From positions 1-64,000 of the forward strand of contig JAEKKN010000030.1 in the NCBI GenBank assembly GCA_019510305.1: a stretch of 64,000 nt of DNA, read 5' to 3'. Shown here one piece after another: positions 36,873 through 48,758 of this stretch. The stretch comes from Microbacterium sp. Lineage in GTDB: Bacteria > Actinomycetota > Actinomycetes > Actinomycetales > Microbacteriaceae. The first letter of the stretch is position 1; every line of letters starts with the position of its first letter. A program made the translations under genes and the position numbers. Below the pieces are notes generated by a model. It was not told the origin of the DNA and made no database searches. It was given only the letters and a program-made list of their open reading frames with translations.

Positions 36873-37930
36873 GCGATCGCCTCCGTGCGAACGAGCGTGG
36901 CTGCCACGCGGTCGATGTCTTCGATGCTGCCGGAAGAGATGCGCACGCCTTCGCCCGGGAAGACGCGCGTGATCACCCCGCCCTCGCGGAGCAGCGCCTC
37001 GAGTTCCTCGGTGCGCTCCCCCGCGGGCACCCACACGAAGTTCGCCTGCGAAGCGATCGCGGGCCAGCCGGCGTCGGCGAGCAGAGCGCGCAGTCGGTCG
37101 CGCTGGGTCACGACCTCATGGATCCGCGCGGCGAGTTCATCCTCGGCATCCAGCGACGCGCGGGCCGCTGCCTGCGCGAGGTCGCTCACACCGAACGGCA
37201 CAGCGACCTTGCGCTGGTTCTCGGCGACCTCGAGAGGCGAGATCGCGTAGCCGATGCGAAGGCCGGCGAGCCCGTAGGCCTTCGAAAAGGTGTGCAGCAC
37301 CGCGACGTGCGGATGCTGTCGGAAGAGCTCGATGCCCGCTCCGTAGCTGTCGGTCCGGTCGAAGTGCACGTAGGCCTCGTCGATCACGACGAGGATGTCG
37401 TGCGGCACGGCTGAGACGAAGCGCTCGAGCTCTGCTGCGCTCACGACTGTGCCGGTGGGGTTGTTCGGATTGCACACGAAGATCGCACGGGTGCGCGGCG
37501 TGATCGCGGCGAGCATCCCGTCGAGGTCGTGGGCATGCTCGGCATTCAGCGGCACGGCGATCGGGGTCGCGCCTGCGATGCGCACGAGCGACGGGTAGGC
37601 CTCGAACGACCGCCACGCGAACATGACCTCATCGCCCTCGCCGGCCACCGCGTGGATGAGCTGCGCCGCGAGTTCCACCGAGCCGGCGCCGACGGTCACC
37701 AGTCGAGGATCGATCCCGTAGCGCTCGGCGAGCCGCGTGCGCAGCGCTGCGGCACTCATGTCCGGGTAGCGGTTGATGCTGCCCAAGGCGTCTTGCACCG
37801 CTTCCCGCACGGAGGCCAGCGGCGGATGCGGGGATTCGTTCGACGAGAGCTTGGAGGCGCCGGCCGGAGCCGAGCGACCCTGACGGTATGCGGGTACCGC
37901 ATCGAGTCCGGCACGGGAGGGAAGAGTCAT
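36869..37930 (-). CDS. Histidinol-phosphate / aromatic amino acid aminotransferase
   Basis: A 353-aa PLP aminotransferase of fold type I, HisC family. The PLP lysine is K217 in HTFSKAYGLAGLRIGYA; NPNNPTG (154-160) and FAWRSFEAYPSL are present. HisC and the aromatic aminotransferase (Pat) of corynebacteria are close relatives; here the gene is next to an amino acid permease and Lrp regulator, and not in a his operon, so an aromatic aminotransferase role is likelier. Start ATG at 37930; no clear -10 in the 188-bp divergent gap. Confidence 0.87.
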   Translation of the reverse strand: MTLPSRAGLDAVPAYRQGRSAPAGASKLSSNESPHPPLASVREAVQDALGSINRYPDMSAAALRTRLAERYGIDPRLVTVGAGSVELAAQLIHAVAGEGDEVMFAWRSFEAYPSLVRIAGATPIAVPLNAEHAHDLDGMLAAITPRTRAIFVCNPNNPTGTVVSAAELERFVSAVPHDILVVIDEAYVHFDRTDSYGAGIELFRQHPHVAVLHTFSKAYGLAGLRIGYAISPLEVAENQRKVAVPFGVSDLAQAAARASLDAEDELAARIHEVVTQRDRLRALLADAGWPAIASQANFVWVPAGERTEELEALLREGGVITRVFPGEGVRISSGSIEDIDRVAATLVRTEAIA

Positions 37931-38106
37931 TCGTCAGAGCGTCCTTGCTGAGATCCGATCGGTCGGTCGTCGTCGACCGCTGTCGCGCAACACTAGAACG
38001 GATGCGGGCGACTGGGCAAACGGTTCACTCATCACTGCGCATGGCGCGCATCCGCACGGCGCTTGCGTGCAATCCGCTGAGCAGACTGTACACCCTCGCG
38101 AGAGGA

Positions 38107-38112
38107 TACGAT
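38107..38112 (+). promoter_or_regulatory. -10 hexamer TACGAT, leaderless promoter of the 72-aa gene
   Basis: TACGAT ends 6 nt before the ATG at 38119. A GAGAGG stretch exists but is 13 nt from the ATG, too far for ribosome binding. Confidence 0.55.
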
Positions 38113-38118
38113 CACGTC

Positions 38119-38337
38119 ATGGGAAGCCCGGCCGGATTCGACTACGTGCTGCGCGCGGGCGACGTCGTCATCCGCCACCACGGGAAGGCCGCGACCGTGC
38201 TGCGCGGAGCCCGCGCCGCCCAGTTCCTGATCGAGGTCGAGCAGGGCGACCCTCAACTGCTCATGGCGAGAGTCACGGGGAACTACCGTCGTGGCAACGA
38301 GCGCGCCGCGAAGCGGCATCCTCGCAACGCCGGCTGA
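38119..38337 (+). CDS. Conserved-looking 72-aa protein, unknown function
   Basis: A small basic protein: MGSPAGFDYVLRAGDVVIRHHG at the start, a helix TVLRGARAAQFLIEVEQGDPQLLMARVT, and a Lys/Arg-rich tail GNYRRGNERAAKRHPRNAG. The pattern, ending GNYxxGNER, suggests nucleic-acid binding but I know no function. The ATG at 38119 is supported by the -10 at 38107. It converges on the DUF255 gene, their stop codons lying 1 nt apart. Confidence 0.7.
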   Translation: MGSPAGFDYVLRAGDVVIRHHGKAATVLRGARAAQFLIEVEQGDPQLLMARVTGNYRRGNERAAKRHPRNAG

Positions 38338-38338
38338 G

Positions 38339-40138
<1,800 letters not shown>

Positions 40139-40145
40139 CTCTGCA

Positions 40146-40151
40146 ACGCTA
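40146..40151 (-). promoter_or_regulatory. -10 hexamer TAGCGT, leaderless promoter of the DUF255 gene
   Basis: TAGCGT ends 7 nt before the GTG at 40138. The downstream boundary of the flavin-reductase gene is 34 bp away. Confidence 0.55.
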
Positions 40152-40184
40152 CGCCTGTGCGAGGCTCAGCCGGCTCCGTGCATC

Positions 40185-40754
40185 TCAGCCGGCGAGGAGC
40201 TCCACCGGTCTGGTCGCCGCGTACCCGACGAGCGGCAGCGCTCGTTCGGCAGCCAAGGCGATGCGCGATCGCAGCACCTCCGACTCGATCACGTAGCCGG
40301 CGAAGTCGGTGTCGCTCGCGTACACGCCCAGCGGGAGGGTGAGCGCCTGGAAGAAGGCGAACAGCGGCCGCAACTGGTGCTCGATGATGAGCGCGTGACG
40401 TTCGCCGCCGCCCGTCGCCGCCAGCAGCACGGGCTTGCCGACGAGCTCGTACTGCCCGACGAAGTCGAAGAGGTGCTTGAACAGCCCGGTGAACGATGCC
40501 CGGTAGACCGGGCTGCCCACGATCAGCAGATCCGCCTGCTCGATCGCGACGATCTTCTCCTCGACCTGAAGCGGAAGCTGGTCGCGGCGGAGGGCTCCGG
40601 CCAGCGCCGGCCCGATGTCGGTGAGCTCGATCAGTTCGAACTCGATCTCGGCGCGCTCGGCGATCGCCGCGCCGATGGCGCGGATGAGCGCGGTGGTCTT
40701 GCTCGGCTCGTGAAGCGAACCGGACACGGCGACGACACGGTAGGCAGCTGTCAT
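40185..40754 (-). CDS. NADPH-dependent FMN reductase (flavodoxin-like)
   Basis: A 189-aa flavoprotein. The FMN-phosphate loop is VSGSLHEPSKTTAL near the start, and ADLLIVGSPVYRASFTGLFKHLFDF (about residues 86-110) is the second FMN loop. This fits the MsuE/SsuE-type FMN reductases that supply reduced flavin to monooxygenases; the monooxygenase partner is not in the window. ATG at 40754 with TAGCTT 7 nt upstream. Confidence 0.88.
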   Translation of the reverse strand: MTAAYRVVAVSGSLHEPSKTTALIRAIGAAIAERAEIEFELIELTDIGPALAGALRRDQLPLQVEEKIVAIEQADLLIVGSPVYRASFTGLFKHLFDFVGQYELVGKPVLLAATGGGERHALIIEHQLRPLFAFFQALTLPLGVYASDTDFAGYVIESEVLRSRIALAAERALPLVGYAATRPVELLAG

Positions 40755-40761
40755 GTCGATG

Positions 40762-40767
40762 AAGCTA
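40762..40767 (-). promoter_or_regulatory. -10 hexamer TAGCTT, leaderless promoter of the FMN reductase
   Basis: TAGCTT ends 7 nt before the ATG at 40754. Confidence 0.5.
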
Positions 40768-40775
40768 CTCCCGGC

Positions 40776-40810
40776 GACGCCCCGCGTCGCGGGGAGCGAC
40801 ACGGGGCGTC
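40776..40810 (-). terminator. GC-rich nested hairpin after the aldo/keto reductase
   Basis: GACGCCCC/GGGGCGTC (outer) or the palindrome CCCCGCGTCGCGGGG (inner, 40780-40794) can form, about 20 nt past the reductase stop. No U-run, so termination may be partial or factor-assisted. Confidence 0.5.
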
Positions 40811-40828
40811 ATCGGAGGAATCATTACG

Positions 40829-42816
<1,988 letters not shown>

Positions 42817-42822
42817 CCGACG

Positions 42823-42828
42823 ATCGTA
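42823..42828 (-). promoter_or_regulatory. -10 hexamer TACGAT, leaderless promoter of the membrane protein gene
   Basis: TACGAT on the minus strand ends 6 nt before the ATG at 42816. It is paired with an identical hexamer for hrpA at 42846. Confidence 0.55.
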
Positions 42829-42845
42829 TGCGCTCGATCCCGGCA

Positions 42846-42851
42846 TACGAT
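42846..42851 (+). promoter_or_regulatory. -10 hexamer TACGAT of hrpA
   Basis: TACGAT ends 8 nt before the hrpA ATG at 42860. GGAGGG also lies between, but only 2 nt from the ATG, so a leaderless or near-leaderless message is likely. Confidence 0.5.
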
Positions 42852-42859
42852 GGAGGGCT

Positions 42860-45800
42860 ATGTCTTCTCCCGTGATCACCTATCCCCCTGAGCTGCCCGT
42901 CAGCGCAGCCCGGGAAGAGATCGCCGACGCGATCCGCGACAACCAGGTCGTGATCGTCGCCGGCGCGACCGGCTCCGGCAAGACGACGCAGCTGCCGAAG
43001 ATCTGCCTCGACCTCGGACGCGAGCGGATCGCGCACACCCAGCCCCGCCGGCTCGCCGCCCGCACGATCGCCGAGCGCGTGGCCGAGGAGCTGCAGGTCG
43101 ATCTGGGCGGTCTCGTCGGCTACAAGGTGCGCTTCACCGACCAGGTCTCCGACGAGACCCGCGTGGCGCTGATGACCGACGGCATCCTGTTGAACGAGAT
43201 CCACCGCGACAGGCTGCTCCGCCGCTACGACACGATCATCATCGACGAGGCGCACGAGCGCTCGCTGAACGTCGACTTCCTGCTCGGCTACCTCGTTCGC
43301 ATCCTGCCGGAGCGGCCGGACCTCAAGCTCATCATCACGTCGGCCACGATCGACCCGGAGAGCTTCGCGAAGCACTTCGCGGACTCGACGGGACGGCCCG
43401 CCCCCGTCATCGAAGTCTCCGGACGCACGTACCCCGTCGAGATCAGATACCGCCCGTTGGTCGATGACGAGTCGACAGCATCTCTGAGCCCGTCGCGGGG
43501 CGGCGATCAGGAACCGGGCGACGAGGTGACCGCGATCGTGAAGGCCCTGCAGGAGCTCGATCGCGAAGCGGCGGGCGACGTACTGGTCTTCCTTCCTGGT
43601 GAGGCCGAGATCCGCGACGCGGCGGACGCCGTGCGTGGCGCGTATCGTTCGCACACCGCGCCCGTCGAGGTGCTGCCGCTGTACGGCCGGCTCTCCGCCG
43701 CCGAACAGCACAGGGTGTTCGAGCGCTCTGCGGTCGCCGGGCTCCGCCGTCGGGTCGTCCTCGCCACGAACGTCGCCGAGACGAGCCTCACGGTGCCGGG
43801 CATCAAGTATGTGATCGACACCGGCACCGCCCGCATCTCGCGCTACAGCAACCGCTCCAAAGTGCAGCGCCTGCCGATCGAGCCCGTGTCGCAGGCCTCG
43901 GCGAATCAGCGTTCCGGTCGAGCGGGTCGAACCAGCGACGGAATCGCGATCCGTCTGTACGGCGAAGACGATTTCGCAGGGCGCCCCGAGTTCACCGAGC
44001 CCGAGATCCTGCGCACCTCGCTCGCCTCGGTCGTGCTGCAGATGCTGTCGCTCGGCTTCGGTGACATCACGGAGTTCCCGTTCCTCACTCCCCCCGACTC
44101 GCGCGGCGTGAAGGCCGCCCTCGACCTGCTCGGCGAGCTCGGCGCGGTGACGAGCGACGCTTCGGCGGTATCAGGTACGCCGGCGCATCGGCTCACCCGC
44201 ATCGGGCGCGACATCGCGCGAATGCCGATGGACCCGCGATTCGCACGGATGATCGTCGAGGCGTCTCGCTCATCGACAGGCTCAGCGGCCCCTGTTCTCA
44301 GAGACGTGCTGCCCATCGTCGCCGGACTCTCGATCCAGGACGTCCGCGAGCGCCCCTCCGCCGAGGCCCCGCAGGGCGTGCGCGACGAGGCCGACCGGAT
44401 GCACGCCCGTTTCGTCGATCCGACGAGCGACTTCCTCACGCTGCTCAACCTGTGGAACCACCTGCGCGAACAGCAGAAGGAGCTCGGCTCCAGCGCCTTC
44501 CGGCGCATGTGCCGCAGTGAGCACCTGAACTACGTCCGCGTGCGGGAGTGGTTCGACGTGCACCGCCAGCTGCAGAGCCTCGTGAAGAATCCCAGAACGA
44601 CCGGTGCGGTGGATCCTGATGCGATCCACAGGGCGCTCCTGTCGGGACTGCTGTCGCAGATCGGCATCCTCGACGAGCGCAGCGCGCCCGCCAGAGGGCA
44701 GAGCAAGACGCCGCCCAAGGACGCGAAGCGCAGGATCGCCGAGTACCGGGGAGCCCGCGGCATCCGCTTCTCGATCTTCCCCGGTTCAGGACTCCGCAAG
44801 AAGAGCCCGCAGGCGGTGATGGCAGCCGAGATCGTCGAGACCTCGCGCACTTTCGCGCGGACGGTCGCCGCGATCGATCCGGCATGGGCGGAGTCTCTCG
44901 CGGGCGACCTCGCCAAGCGGCAGGTCACCGAGCCGCACTGGTCGAAGGACGCAGGAGCCGCGGTCGCCTATGAGAAGGTGACCCTGTTCGGAGTGGAGAT
45001 CATCCCCCGCCGCCGCGTGCAGTTCGCGCGCATCGACCGGGCGGCTTCCCGCGAGCTGTTCCTGCGGCACGCACTGGTCGAAGGCGAATGGGATCCGTCC
45101 CGCATCGACAAGAGGGTCAGCGCGTTCTGGCGCAGCAACGCCGAGCTGCGCAAGAGACTCGAGAAGCTCGAGGAGCGCGAGCGCCGTCGCGACATCCTCG
45201 CCGGCGACGAAGCGGTCTTCCGCTTCTACGATGAGCGCATCCCGGCCGAGGTGTTCGACGTCCGCTCCTTCGAGAAATGGTGGCGCGAGGCGCTGACGGC
45301 CACGCCGAAGATGCTCGTGATGCGCGAGAGCGACCTCGTCGACGATGACGAGCGCGCCGATCAGAGCGAATTCCCCACCAGGTGGACGCAGGGCGACCAG
45401 GTGCTCGGACTCGCCTACCGCTTCGACCCGGGTGCGGCGGATGACGGAGTCAGCGTCGTCGTGCCGTTGGCCCTGCTCGCCCAGATCGAGGACCGAGGAT
45501 TCGATTGGCAGGTGCCGGGGCTCCGGGCCGAGCTCATCACAGGCCTCCTCCGCGCCCTGCCGAAGGCGATCCGGCGCCATGTCGTGCCGGCGGCCGACTG
45601 GGCCGAGAAGTTCGGCGAGGCGCTTGCCGGCGAGGGCCCGGAGTCGCACGACGGCACACCACCGCGCACGCTCAAGGAGGCGCTGGCGAAGCTCATCCAG
45701 CCGCTCGCGAATCAGCTCGTCGCCGCGAGCGACTTCGACGACGAGCGGGTGCCCGCCCACCTGCGCATGAACTTCCGCGCCGTCGACGAGCGCGGGCGCG

Positions 45801-46837
45801 TGGCCGGCGCCGGTCGAGACCTCGGCGAGCTCCAGGCACGGCTCTCCGACCGGGCTCGGTCGAGCGTGGCGCGATCTCTGGACAAGAACCGGTCGTTGAG
45901 CGAGCGCAGCGAGACGAAACGCATTGCCCTCGCCGTGGCGTCCACCGCGTCCATCGAACGCTCCGGCCTCACCGCCTGGACGTTCGGCGATCTCCCCGAG
46001 GTGCTCGACACCCGGGTCGCCGGCGGCGTGGTGCGCGGCTATCCTGCGATCGTCGACGACGTCAAGAGCGTCTCGGTGCGCGTCGAGGCGACGGCGGATG
46101 CTGCGGCGGCGGCGAGCCGTGACGGCGTTCTGCGGCTCGTGCTGCTGAACGTGCCGTCGCCCACCTCGTATGTGCAGGAGCACTTGACCAGCCAGGAGAA
46201 GCTCGCGCTCGCGGCTTCTCCCTATCAGAATGCGGCCGCGCTTCTCGAGGACTGCCGTCGGGCAGTCGTCCAGCGGTCTCTCGCCCTTCGACAGGCTCAG
46301 GGACCCAGCTCCATTATCCGGACCCAGGCCGCTTTCGAGCAGGCGCGGGATGCCGTCTCGGCCACGCTGGTCGACGAGCTCTTCGCCTGCGTCTCCCTGG
46401 TCGCCCGCATCCTCACGAAATCGCGCGAGGTCGAGCGCGGCATCAAGTCGCAGAACTCGCTCGCCCTGCTCGGGCCGCTGAACGACATCCGCACGCAGCT
46501 CGCAGGGCTTCTGCACCCGGGGTTCATCTCGGCAGCCGGTGTCGACCGACTGGCGCACTTCCCCCGCTACCTCGACGGCATGATCGATCGTCTGAAGACA
46601 CTCGCGAACGAGCCGGGCAAGGACCGCACGCGCATGAGCGAGTTCGAGCGGATGGTGAGGGCATACGACGAGGCCGGAGGCACGATCCCGCTCGTCGCCG
46701 GCGCATCTCCGGCGATCGTCGAGACGCGATGGCTGCTCGAGGAGTACCGGGTGAGCGTGTTCGCCCAGCGTCTGGGCACGGCGCAGCCGGTGTCACCTCA
46801 GCGGATCACGAAGGCCCTCGCCCCCGCCGGTCGTTGA
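42860..46837 (+). CDS. hrpA: ATP-dependent RNA helicase HrpA
   Basis: A 1325-aa DEAH-box helicase, the usual length for HrpA. GATGSGKTT at 35-43 is motif I, DEAH at 129-132 motif II, SATI motif III, and QRSGRAGRTSDG motif VI; an HA2 and a large C-terminal domain (DUF3418) follow. Three short dispersed repeats are read in frame (SSTGSAAP, SLSERSETKR, RQAQGPSS), and a fourth provides the stop codon. In E. coli HrpA helps rescue stalled ribosomes; I infer a similar RNA role. Divergent from the membrane acyltransferase-like gene. Confidence 0.94.
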   Translation: MSSPVITYPPELPVSAAREEIADAIRDNQVVIVAGATGSGKTTQLPKICLDLGRERIAHTQPRRLAARTIAERVAEELQVDLGGLVGYKVRFTDQVSDETRVALMTDGILLNEIHRDRLLRRYDTIIIDEAHERSLNVDFLLGYLVRILPERPDLKLIITSATIDPESFAKHFADSTGRPAPVIEVSGRTYPVEIRYRPLVDDESTASLSPSRGGDQEPGDEVTAIVKALQELDREAAGDVLVFLPGEAEIRDAADAVRGAYRSHTAPVEVLPLYGRLSAAEQHRVFERSAVAGLRRRVVLATNVAETSLTVPGIKYVIDTGTARISRYSNRSKVQRLPIEPVSQASANQRSGRAGRTSDGIAIRLYGEDDFAGRPEFTEPEILRTSLASVVLQMLSLGFGDITEFPFLTPPDSRGVKAALDLLGELGAVTSDASAVSGTPAHRLTRIGRDIARMPMDPRFARMIVEASRSSTGSAAPVLRDVLPIVAGLSIQDVRERPSAEAPQGVRDEADRMHARFVDPTSDFLTLLNLWNHLREQQKELGSSAFRRMCRSEHLNYVRVREWFDVHRQLQSLVKNPRTTGAVDPDAIHRALLSGLLSQIGILDERSAPARGQSKTPPKDAKRRIAEYRGARGIRFSIFPGSGLRKKSPQAVMAAEIVETSRTFARTVAAIDPAWAESLAGDLAKRQVTEPHWSKDAGAAVAYEKVTLFGVEIIPRRRVQFARIDRAASRELFLRHALVEGEWDPSRIDKRVSAFWRSNAELRKRLEKLEERERRRDILAGDEAVFRFYDERIPAEVFDVRSFEKWWREALTATPKMLVMRESDLVDDDERADQSEFPTRWTQGDQVLGLAYRFDPGAADDGVSVVVPLALLAQIEDRGFDWQVPGLRAELITGLLRALPKAIRRHVVPAADWAEKFGEALAGEGPESHDGTPPRTLKEALAKLIQPLANQLVAASDFDDERVPAHLRMNFRAVDERGRVAGAGRDLGELQARLSDRARSSVARSLDKNRSLSERSETKRIALAVASTASIERSGLTAWTFGDLPEVLDTRVAGGVVRGYPAIVDDVKSVSVRVEATADAAAAASRDGVLRLVLLNVPSPTSYVQEHLTSQEKLALAASPYQNAAALLEDCRRAVVQRSLALRQAQGPSSIIRTQAAFEQARDAVSATLVDELFACVSLVARILTKSREVERGIKSQNSLALLGPLNDIRTQLAGLLHPGFISAAGVDRLAHFPRYLDGMIDRLKTLANEPGKDRTRMSEFERMVRAYDEAGGTIPLVAGASPAIVETRWLLEEYRVSVFAQRLGTAQPVSPQRITKALAPAGR
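44271..44285. repeat. Dispersed repeat B, hrpA copy 1
   Basis: CATCGACAGGCTCAG is read in frame as SSTGSA; one substitution in the first half against the core. Confidence 0.65.
45891..45922. repeat. Dispersed repeat A inside hrpA
   Basis: A full copy, GGTCGTTGAGCGAGC through GCGAGACGAAACGC, translated as RSLSERSETKR in a linker before the C-terminal region. Confidence 0.8.
46284..46306. repeat. Dispersed repeat B, hrpA copy 2 (perfect core)
   Basis: The full core CTTCGACAGGCTCAGGGACC with CCC/GGG flanks; read in frame as RQAQGPS. This is the best-preserved copy of family B in the window. Confidence 0.8.
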
Positions 46838-46926
46838 GTACGCCGGCCGTTGAGCGCGAACCGGTAGTTCAGCACGAACCCGGTCGTTGAGCGAGCGAAG
46901 CGAGACGAAACGCAGAGACGAAACGC
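46829..46926. repeat. Decayed array of repeat A at the hrpA 3' end
   Basis: At least four partial copies of the repeat start (CCGGTCGTTGAG, CCGGCCGTTGAG, CCGGTAGTTCAG, CCCGGTCGTTGAG), one complete copy at 46882-46913, and an extra GAGACGAAACGC at 46915-46926 fill the whole gap between hrpA and the next gene. The TGA of the first partial copy (46835-46837) is the hrpA stop codon. Confidence 0.8.
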
Positions 46927-46929
46927 GAT

Positions 46930-46935
46930 TAGCCT
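46930..46935 (+). promoter_or_regulatory. -10 hexamer TAGCCT, leaderless promoter of the quinone-oxidoreductase-like gene
   Basis: TAGCCT ends 7 nt before the ATG at 46943. It begins 4 nt after the last repeat A fragment. Confidence 0.55.
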
Positions 46936-46942
46936 TGTCATC

Positions 46943-47887
46943 ATGGCCCGCGCGATCGTGTACACCGAAATCGGCTCTCCCGACGTCCTGCACCTGACCG
47001 AGATCCCCGATCCCCTCGCCGCTCCCGGCGAGGTCGTGGTGCGCATCGAGGCGGCCGGAGTCAATCCGATCGACGCGAAGATCCGCGCCGGAAAGCGCCC
47101 ATCCCCGCCGATCGTCGAGCCGCGGCGCGTCGGGTTCGACGGCGCCGGTGTGATCGAGGCGCTCGGTGAAGGCGTGGACTCGTACAGCGTCGGTGATCGG
47201 GTCGCGATCCGCGACACGGTGGGCACCTATGCGTCTCACCTCGCCGTACCGGCCACGAACCTCGCGGCTCTTCCCGACTCCGTAACGGCGTCCGAGGGCG
47301 CCGGCATCGGCATCCCCGCCGGCACGGCGTACCAGTGCCTGAAGTCGCTGGGCGTCAAGGCCGGCGACGTCCTGCTCGTGCATGCAGGCTCCGGCTCGGT
47401 CGGCCAGGCCGCCGTGCAGTTCGCCGTCGCCTGGGGTGCCACGGTCATCGCCACCGCGAGCCCCGCCCGGCACGAGCAGCTCCGCGAACTCGGCGCGATC
47501 CCCATCGCCTACGGCGAGGGGCTGCTCGAGCGGGTGCGCGAAGCCGCCCCCGGCGGCGTCACCGTTGCCCTCGACGGCGCGGGTACCGACGAGGCGATCG
47601 AGACGTCGCTCGCCCTGGTCGCTGATCGCGAGCGCATCGCCACGATCGTCCGAGGTCCGGATGCGGCATCCTTCGGCATCCGAGCCTTCTCCGGCGGCTC
47701 GCCGGTGCCCCTCAGCGAGCAGGAGCTCGCCTGGCGTGCGGAGGCGCTCCCAGCGACCATCGCCCTCATCGCCTCGGGGGATTTCACGATCGAGCTGGGG
47801 CCCGAGCTGCCGCTCGCCGAGGCCGGGCGCGCGCACGAGCTCGTGGAGTCGCACGCCGCCGACGGGAAGATCATCCTCGTCCCGTGA
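46943..47887 (+). CDS. Zinc-free alcohol dehydrogenase / quinone oxidoreductase
   Basis: A 314-aa MDR-superfamily reductase that uses NADPH. Landmarks: GEVVVRIEAAGVNPIDAKIRAG, a GFDGAGVIEALGEGV fold, and nucleotide loop LLVHAGSGSVGQAAVQFAVAWGA (about residues 144-166). No zinc ligands. It is a distant relative of the protein at 3589-4530. The alpha/beta hydrolase begins within its stop codon (GTGA), so the two act together. Confidence 0.9.
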   Translation: MARAIVYTEIGSPDVLHLTEIPDPLAAPGEVVVRIEAAGVNPIDAKIRAGKRPSPPIVEPRRVGFDGAGVIEALGEGVDSYSVGDRVAIRDTVGTYASHLAVPATNLAALPDSVTASEGAGIGIPAGTAYQCLKSLGVKAGDVLLVHAGSGSVGQAAVQFAVAWGATVIATASPARHEQLRELGAIPIAYGEGLLERVREAAPGGVTVALDGAGTDEAIETSLALVADRERIATIVRGPDAASFGIRAFSGGSPVPLSEQELAWRAEALPATIALIASGDFTIELGPELPLAEAGRAHELVESHAADGKIILVP

Positions 47888-48684
47888 CCCGCCACAGCAT
47901 CCCCTCCGGACGAGCCCGGCTGGTGGTCGACGCGACCGGTGACGGCGACGCACTGCTGATGATCCACGCCGGCGTCACCGACCGGAGTTCCTGGGAGCCG
48001 CTGATCGCCCGCATCGGCGACGGCATGCGCGCTATCCGATACGACGCTCGCGGCTATGGAGAGACCGCATACGAGACCGAGGACGGATGGTCGCCGGTCA
48101 CGGACGCTGCTGCGGTGCTGGACGGTCTCGGCATCGACAGGGCCATCGTCATCGGATGCTCGATGGGCGGCCGCACCGCCATCGACCTGGCACTCGCGCA
48201 CCCGGATCGGGTGGCGGCTCTGGTGCTGATCGCACCGGCAGTCGGTGGAGCACCGGCACCGGTGCTCGATCCGATCGTGGCCGAGCTCGACCGGCAGATG
48301 GACGAAGCGGATGCCGCGGGCGATCTCGAAGAAGTGAACCGTCTGGAGTCGATCGTCTGGCTCGACGGACCTGATCGCCCTGGGCGCGCAGCGCCTCGCG
48401 CCAGAGAGCTCTTCCTGGCGATGAACGGGATAGCCCTCCACGCCCCCGACCCCGGCGAACAGCTGGTGCCGGATGACGCCTGGAAGCGCCTGGACGAGAT
48501 CGCCGTGCCGACGCTCGTGCTCGTCGGCGACCTCGACCTCGCGCACGTCCGCCGCAACTCCCAGCAGGTGGCGGCGGCCGTTCCCGGCGCCGAGCTCGTG
48601 GAGTTGGGGGATGTCGCGCACCTCCCGCATCTCGAGGCGCACGCCGCCGCCCTCGACACCGTCGCGGAGTTCCTCGGCCGGTAG
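47884..48684 (+). CDS. Alpha/beta hydrolase
   Basis: A 266-aa hydrolase of the 3-oxoadipate enol-lactonase/haloperoxidase-like group. The nucleophile elbow is VIGCSMGGRTAIDLAL (serine near residue 96), the oxyanion region MIHAGVTDRSSW, and the C-terminal histidine lies in DVAHLPHLEAHAA. The GTG at 47884 overlaps the previous stop (GTGA). The substrate is unknown; coupling to an oxidoreductase suggests a two-step catabolic or detoxifying pair. Confidence 0.88.
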   Translation: MTRHSIPSGRARLVVDATGDGDALLMIHAGVTDRSSWEPLIARIGDGMRAIRYDARGYGETAYETEDGWSPVTDAAAVLDGLGIDRAIVIGCSMGGRTAIDLALAHPDRVAALVLIAPAVGGAPAPVLDPIVAELDRQMDEADAAGDLEEVNRLESIVWLDGPDRPGRAAPRARELFLAMNGIALHAPDPGEQLVPDDAWKRLDEIAVPTLVLVGDLDLAHVRRNSQQVAAAVPGAELVELGDVAHLPHLEAHAAALDTVAEFLGR

Positions 48685-48758
48685 CGGCGCCTATTCCCCC
48701 GGGCGCAACAGTTCGACATACGCCGAGCCGGACCGGCCGGGGTCACGACAATGGTCTG

